From contig SLFT01000300.1 of NCBI GenBank assembly GCA_007124105.1, forward strand, positions 1 to 8,876: 8,876 nucleotides of DNA. Direction: 5' to 3'. The stretch's first letter is position 1. Every line of letters begins with the position of its first letter. Positions 6,849-8,876 of this stretch are shown piece after piece. The notes beneath the pieces were generated by a model. That model was not told the origin of the DNA. It saw only the letters and a program-made list of their open reading frames with translations, and did not search any database. Both the position numbers and the translations under genes were made by a program. This DNA comes from Candidatus Hydrogenedentota bacterium. GTDB taxonomy: Bacteria > Hydrogenedentota > Hydrogenedentia > Hydrogenedentales > CAITNO01.

Positions 6849-8876
6849 ATGGCGTTGGCAACAGTTGCGGGGATAATGGCCGTCTTTGGCGTTTCCAATA
6901 CTACTTCCGGGGAGGCGCTGGAACTGTGGTACGCTTCACCGGCTGCCGGCTGGATAGAGGCGGTGCCGTTGGGCAACGGGTTTATTGGCGCCATGGTTTT
7001 CGGCGGCATAAATGAGGAGCGTATAGCCTTGAACGAGGACAGTCTGTGGTCCGGCCGCCCCCAGGACGCGGATAATCCGGATGCCTTTGCCGCCCTGCCT
7101 GAAATACGGCGGCTCCTTTTTGAAGGGAAAGTCGAGGCTGCCGACAAACTCGCCAATGAACGGCTGATATGCAAGGGCGCAGGCTCCGGGCATGGCAATG
7201 GCGCGTACGAGCCCTACGGCTCGTATCAGATGCTGGGCGATTTGCGCCTGTATTTCGCGCCTCGGGGCGAACCATCAGACTACCGGCGCGTTCTCGATTT
7301 GGAGACAGGGATCGCGCGGGTGTCTTATCGGATTGGGGAAACCTTGTACGAGCGCACCCTTTTTGTCAGTGCGCCGGACAACGCGCTTGTCATCCATCTT
7401 GCAGCGTCTGGTCCCGACGCGCTGGATTTCACCGTGCGCCTTCATCGCGATCCCAGGAGCGGCAGTGAACGATGGAAAAACAATAGTGCGCTCCGTCCCG
7501 CCGCGACAACGGAAGAAACGGCGTCGCCTATTGAAGCGGTTTCTCCTGGAGACGGCCGCCTTCTGTTGCAGGGGCAGGCAACCCCGGAAAAAGGCTTGAC
7601 CTTCGCCGCCGAACTGGCGGCAACCCAGGAAGGGGGGCGTCTGAAAACGTTGCACGACGCACTGGAAATTCAGGGCGCAAAAACCGCGACGCTTGTGGTG
7701 GGCGCCGCCACCACTTTTCGCCACCGGGAACCGGCGGCTGTATGCGCGGAAACGGCGCACGCCGCCATCGCCAAATCGTATCACGCACTGGAGCGCGCTC
7801 ACGCGGCTGATCACAGCGCGTACATGAACCGCGTTCGCCTGCGCATTGCGGGCCCCGTTCGCGTGGGACGCCCCATTGATGAGCGGCTCGCTGCGATAGC
7901 ACAAGGAAAAACTGATCCGCACCTGATGGCGCTCTATTTTCAGTTTGGACGCTATCTGCTGTTGGCGAGTTCGCGGCCCGGGTCGTTGCCTGCAAACTTG
8001 CAGGGGATATGGTGCGACCATATTCAGGCGCCCTGGAACGCCGACTACCATCACAACATCAACGACCAGATGAATTACTGGCCCGCCGAGGCGACCAATC
8101 TGCATGAATGCCGCAAGCCTTTTTTGGAGTTTATCGCGTCCCTGCGTGAACCGGGAAGAAAAACGGCCCGGGTGCATTACGGCGCACAAGGCTGGGTGGT
8201 GCATACCATCTCGAACATCTGGGGATTCACCTCGCCCGGCGAACACCCCGGCTGGGGCGCATTCAGTGCGGCCGCCGGCTGGTTGTGCAGGCATTTGTGG
8301 GAACACTATGCGTTCCATCCCGAGCGCGATTATCTCGAATGGGCCTATCCCATTATGCGCGAGGCCGCGTTGTTTTACTTGGACTTTCTGATAGAGGACC
8401 CCGATACCGGACATCTTGTCACAGGGCCGTCCAATAGTCCAGAGAATAATTACCGCACCGCGGATGGGCAGGTGGCGCGGGTATGTCTGGCGCCGGCAAT
8501 GGACACCCAGATTATCCGCGACCTTTTTGGCAATTGCATTCGCGCAAGCAAAATCCTCGATACGGACGAACCGTTCCGAACAAAACTGGCCGAGGCCAGT
8601 GCGCGACTTGCGCCGAATGCGATTGGCCGACATGGGCAGTTACAGGAGTGGCTGCTGGAAGATTATGATGAACCGGAGCCGGGACACAGGCATATATCAC
8701 ACCTCTACGCACTTCATCCGGGAGACGCCATTACCCCAACAGAAACCCCTGAACTGGCGGCGGCGGCGCGACAAACGTTGGAACGCCGCATCGCCCACGG
8801 CAGCGGCCATACCGGATGGAGCCGCGCATGGATGGTTAATTTCTTCGCAAGGCTGCACGACGGCAACGCCGCCTAC
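6849..8876 (+). CDS. GH95-family alpha-L-fucosidase, 3' end beyond the window
   Basis: An open frame of 676 codons that continues past the right edge; family members are usually near 750-800 residues, so roughly a tenth is missing. GH95 enzymes hydrolyse alpha-1,2-linked L-fucose (some act on L-galactose) from glycans by an inverting mechanism. Recognisable stretches: LWYASPAAGWIEAVPLGNGFIGAMVFGG-type opening (26-53), NEDSLWSGRP (62-71), YQMLGDLRL (125-133), RVLDLETGIARVSY (146-159), SLPANLQGIWC, WNADYHHNINDQMNYWPAE with N403 and N405 (the water-activating Asn pair of the family), TGPSNSPENNY with E532 (expected general acid), GHTGWSRAWM and RLHDG with D671 (probably the Asp that assists the Asn pair). 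All catalytic positions appear present. The N terminus has a hydrophobic run (ALATVAGIMAVFGVS) resembling a signal peptide but with no basic residue before it, so export is uncertain. Transcribed divergently from the HzsA-related gene. Confidence 0.93.
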   Translation, partial: MALATVAGIMAVFGVSNTTSGEALELWYASPAAGWIEAVPLGNGFIGAMVFGGINEERIALNEDSLWSGRPQDADNPDAFAALPEIRRLLFEGKVEAADKLANERLICKGAGSGHGNGAYEPYGSYQMLGDLRLYFAPRGEPSDYRRVLDLETGIARVSYRIGETLYERTLFVSAPDNALVIHLAASGPDALDFTVRLHRDPRSGSERWKNNSALRPAATTEETASPIEAVSPGDGRLLLQGQATPEKGLTFAAELAATQEGGRLKTLHDALEIQGAKTATLVVGAATTFRHREPAAVCAETAHAAIAKSYHALERAHAADHSAYMNRVRLRIAGPVRVGRPIDERLAAIAQGKTDPHLMALYFQFGRYLLLASSRPGSLPANLQGIWCDHIQAPWNADYHHNINDQMNYWPAEATNLHECRKPFLEFIASLREPGRKTARVHYGAQGWVVHTISNIWGFTSPGEHPGWGAFSAAAGWLCRHLWEHYAFHPERDYLEWAYPIMREAALFYLDFLIEDPDTGHLVTGPSNSPENNYRTADGQVARVCLAPAMDTQIIRDLFGNCIRASKILDTDEPFRTKLAEASARLAPNAIGRHGQLQEWLLEDYDEPEPGHRHISHLYALHPGDAITPTETPELAAAARQTLERRIAHGSGHTGWSRAWMVNFFARLHDGNAAY

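Noticed and set aside
7275..8633. A 452-codon open frame on the minus strand, opposite the fucosidase gene
   Set aside because: The plus-strand frame encodes an unmistakable GH95 enzyme with its catalytic motifs. The antisense translation is rich in Arg, Gly and Cys, has no recognisable domain, and is explained by GC-rich codon usage.

Overview
This is a chromosomal window of moderately high GC content. It carries four genes on the minus strand (transcribed from about 6610 down to 52) and one divergent, truncated gene on the plus strand (6849 to the right edge). The largest gene encodes a secreted protein related to the hydrazine synthase alpha subunit ('HzsA-related') with two CxxCH heme motifs and a C-terminal formylglycine-generating-enzyme-like (SUMF1) domain. 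Such proteins are, as I recall, common in Planctomycetes, Lentisphaerae, Verrucomicrobia and Hydrogenedentota-type bacteria. Together with a GH95 alpha-L-fucosidase this suggests a heterotrophic, polysaccharide-using bacterium of that kind. The phylum is an inference; no rRNA or other marker is present.

Layout on the minus strand, in transcription order: (1) a 1328-residue protein made of a signal peptide, a ThuA/glutaminase-like fold, an HzsA-type beta-propeller with a diheme cytochrome c module, and an FGE-like domain (2624-6610); (2) queE, 7-carboxy-7-deazaguanine synthase (1965-2627), whose ATG overlaps the previous stop codon by 4 bases; (3) a membrane-anchored TPR protein (914-1825), after a 139-base gap; (4) a SprT-like zinc metalloprotease-domain protein (52-867), after a 46-base gap. 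Genes 1 and 2 are almost certainly cotranscribed and translationally coupled. Genes 3 and 4 may belong to the same transcript or have their own promoter in the 1826-1964 gap.

The 238-base divergent region (6611-6848) is the longest gene-free stretch. It holds a shared -10-like AT-rich element near 6664-6672, a 10-base palindrome, and a hairpin-forming inverted repeat just upstream of the GH95 ribosome-binding site. The GH95 gene runs off the right edge with about 676 residues visible.

Functionally the window mixes a housekeeping tRNA-modification enzyme (QueE) with envelope or exported proteins. The most interesting object is the three-part 1328-residue fusion. Its heme motifs look intact, but its SUMF1 domain lacks the catalytic cysteines of true FGE and its N-terminal domain lacks a nucleophile cysteine. 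It therefore looks like an exported redox or binding protein of unknown function, not a hydrazine synthase or a sulfatase activator. I see no tRNA, rRNA, CRISPR array, insertion sequence or prophage gene.
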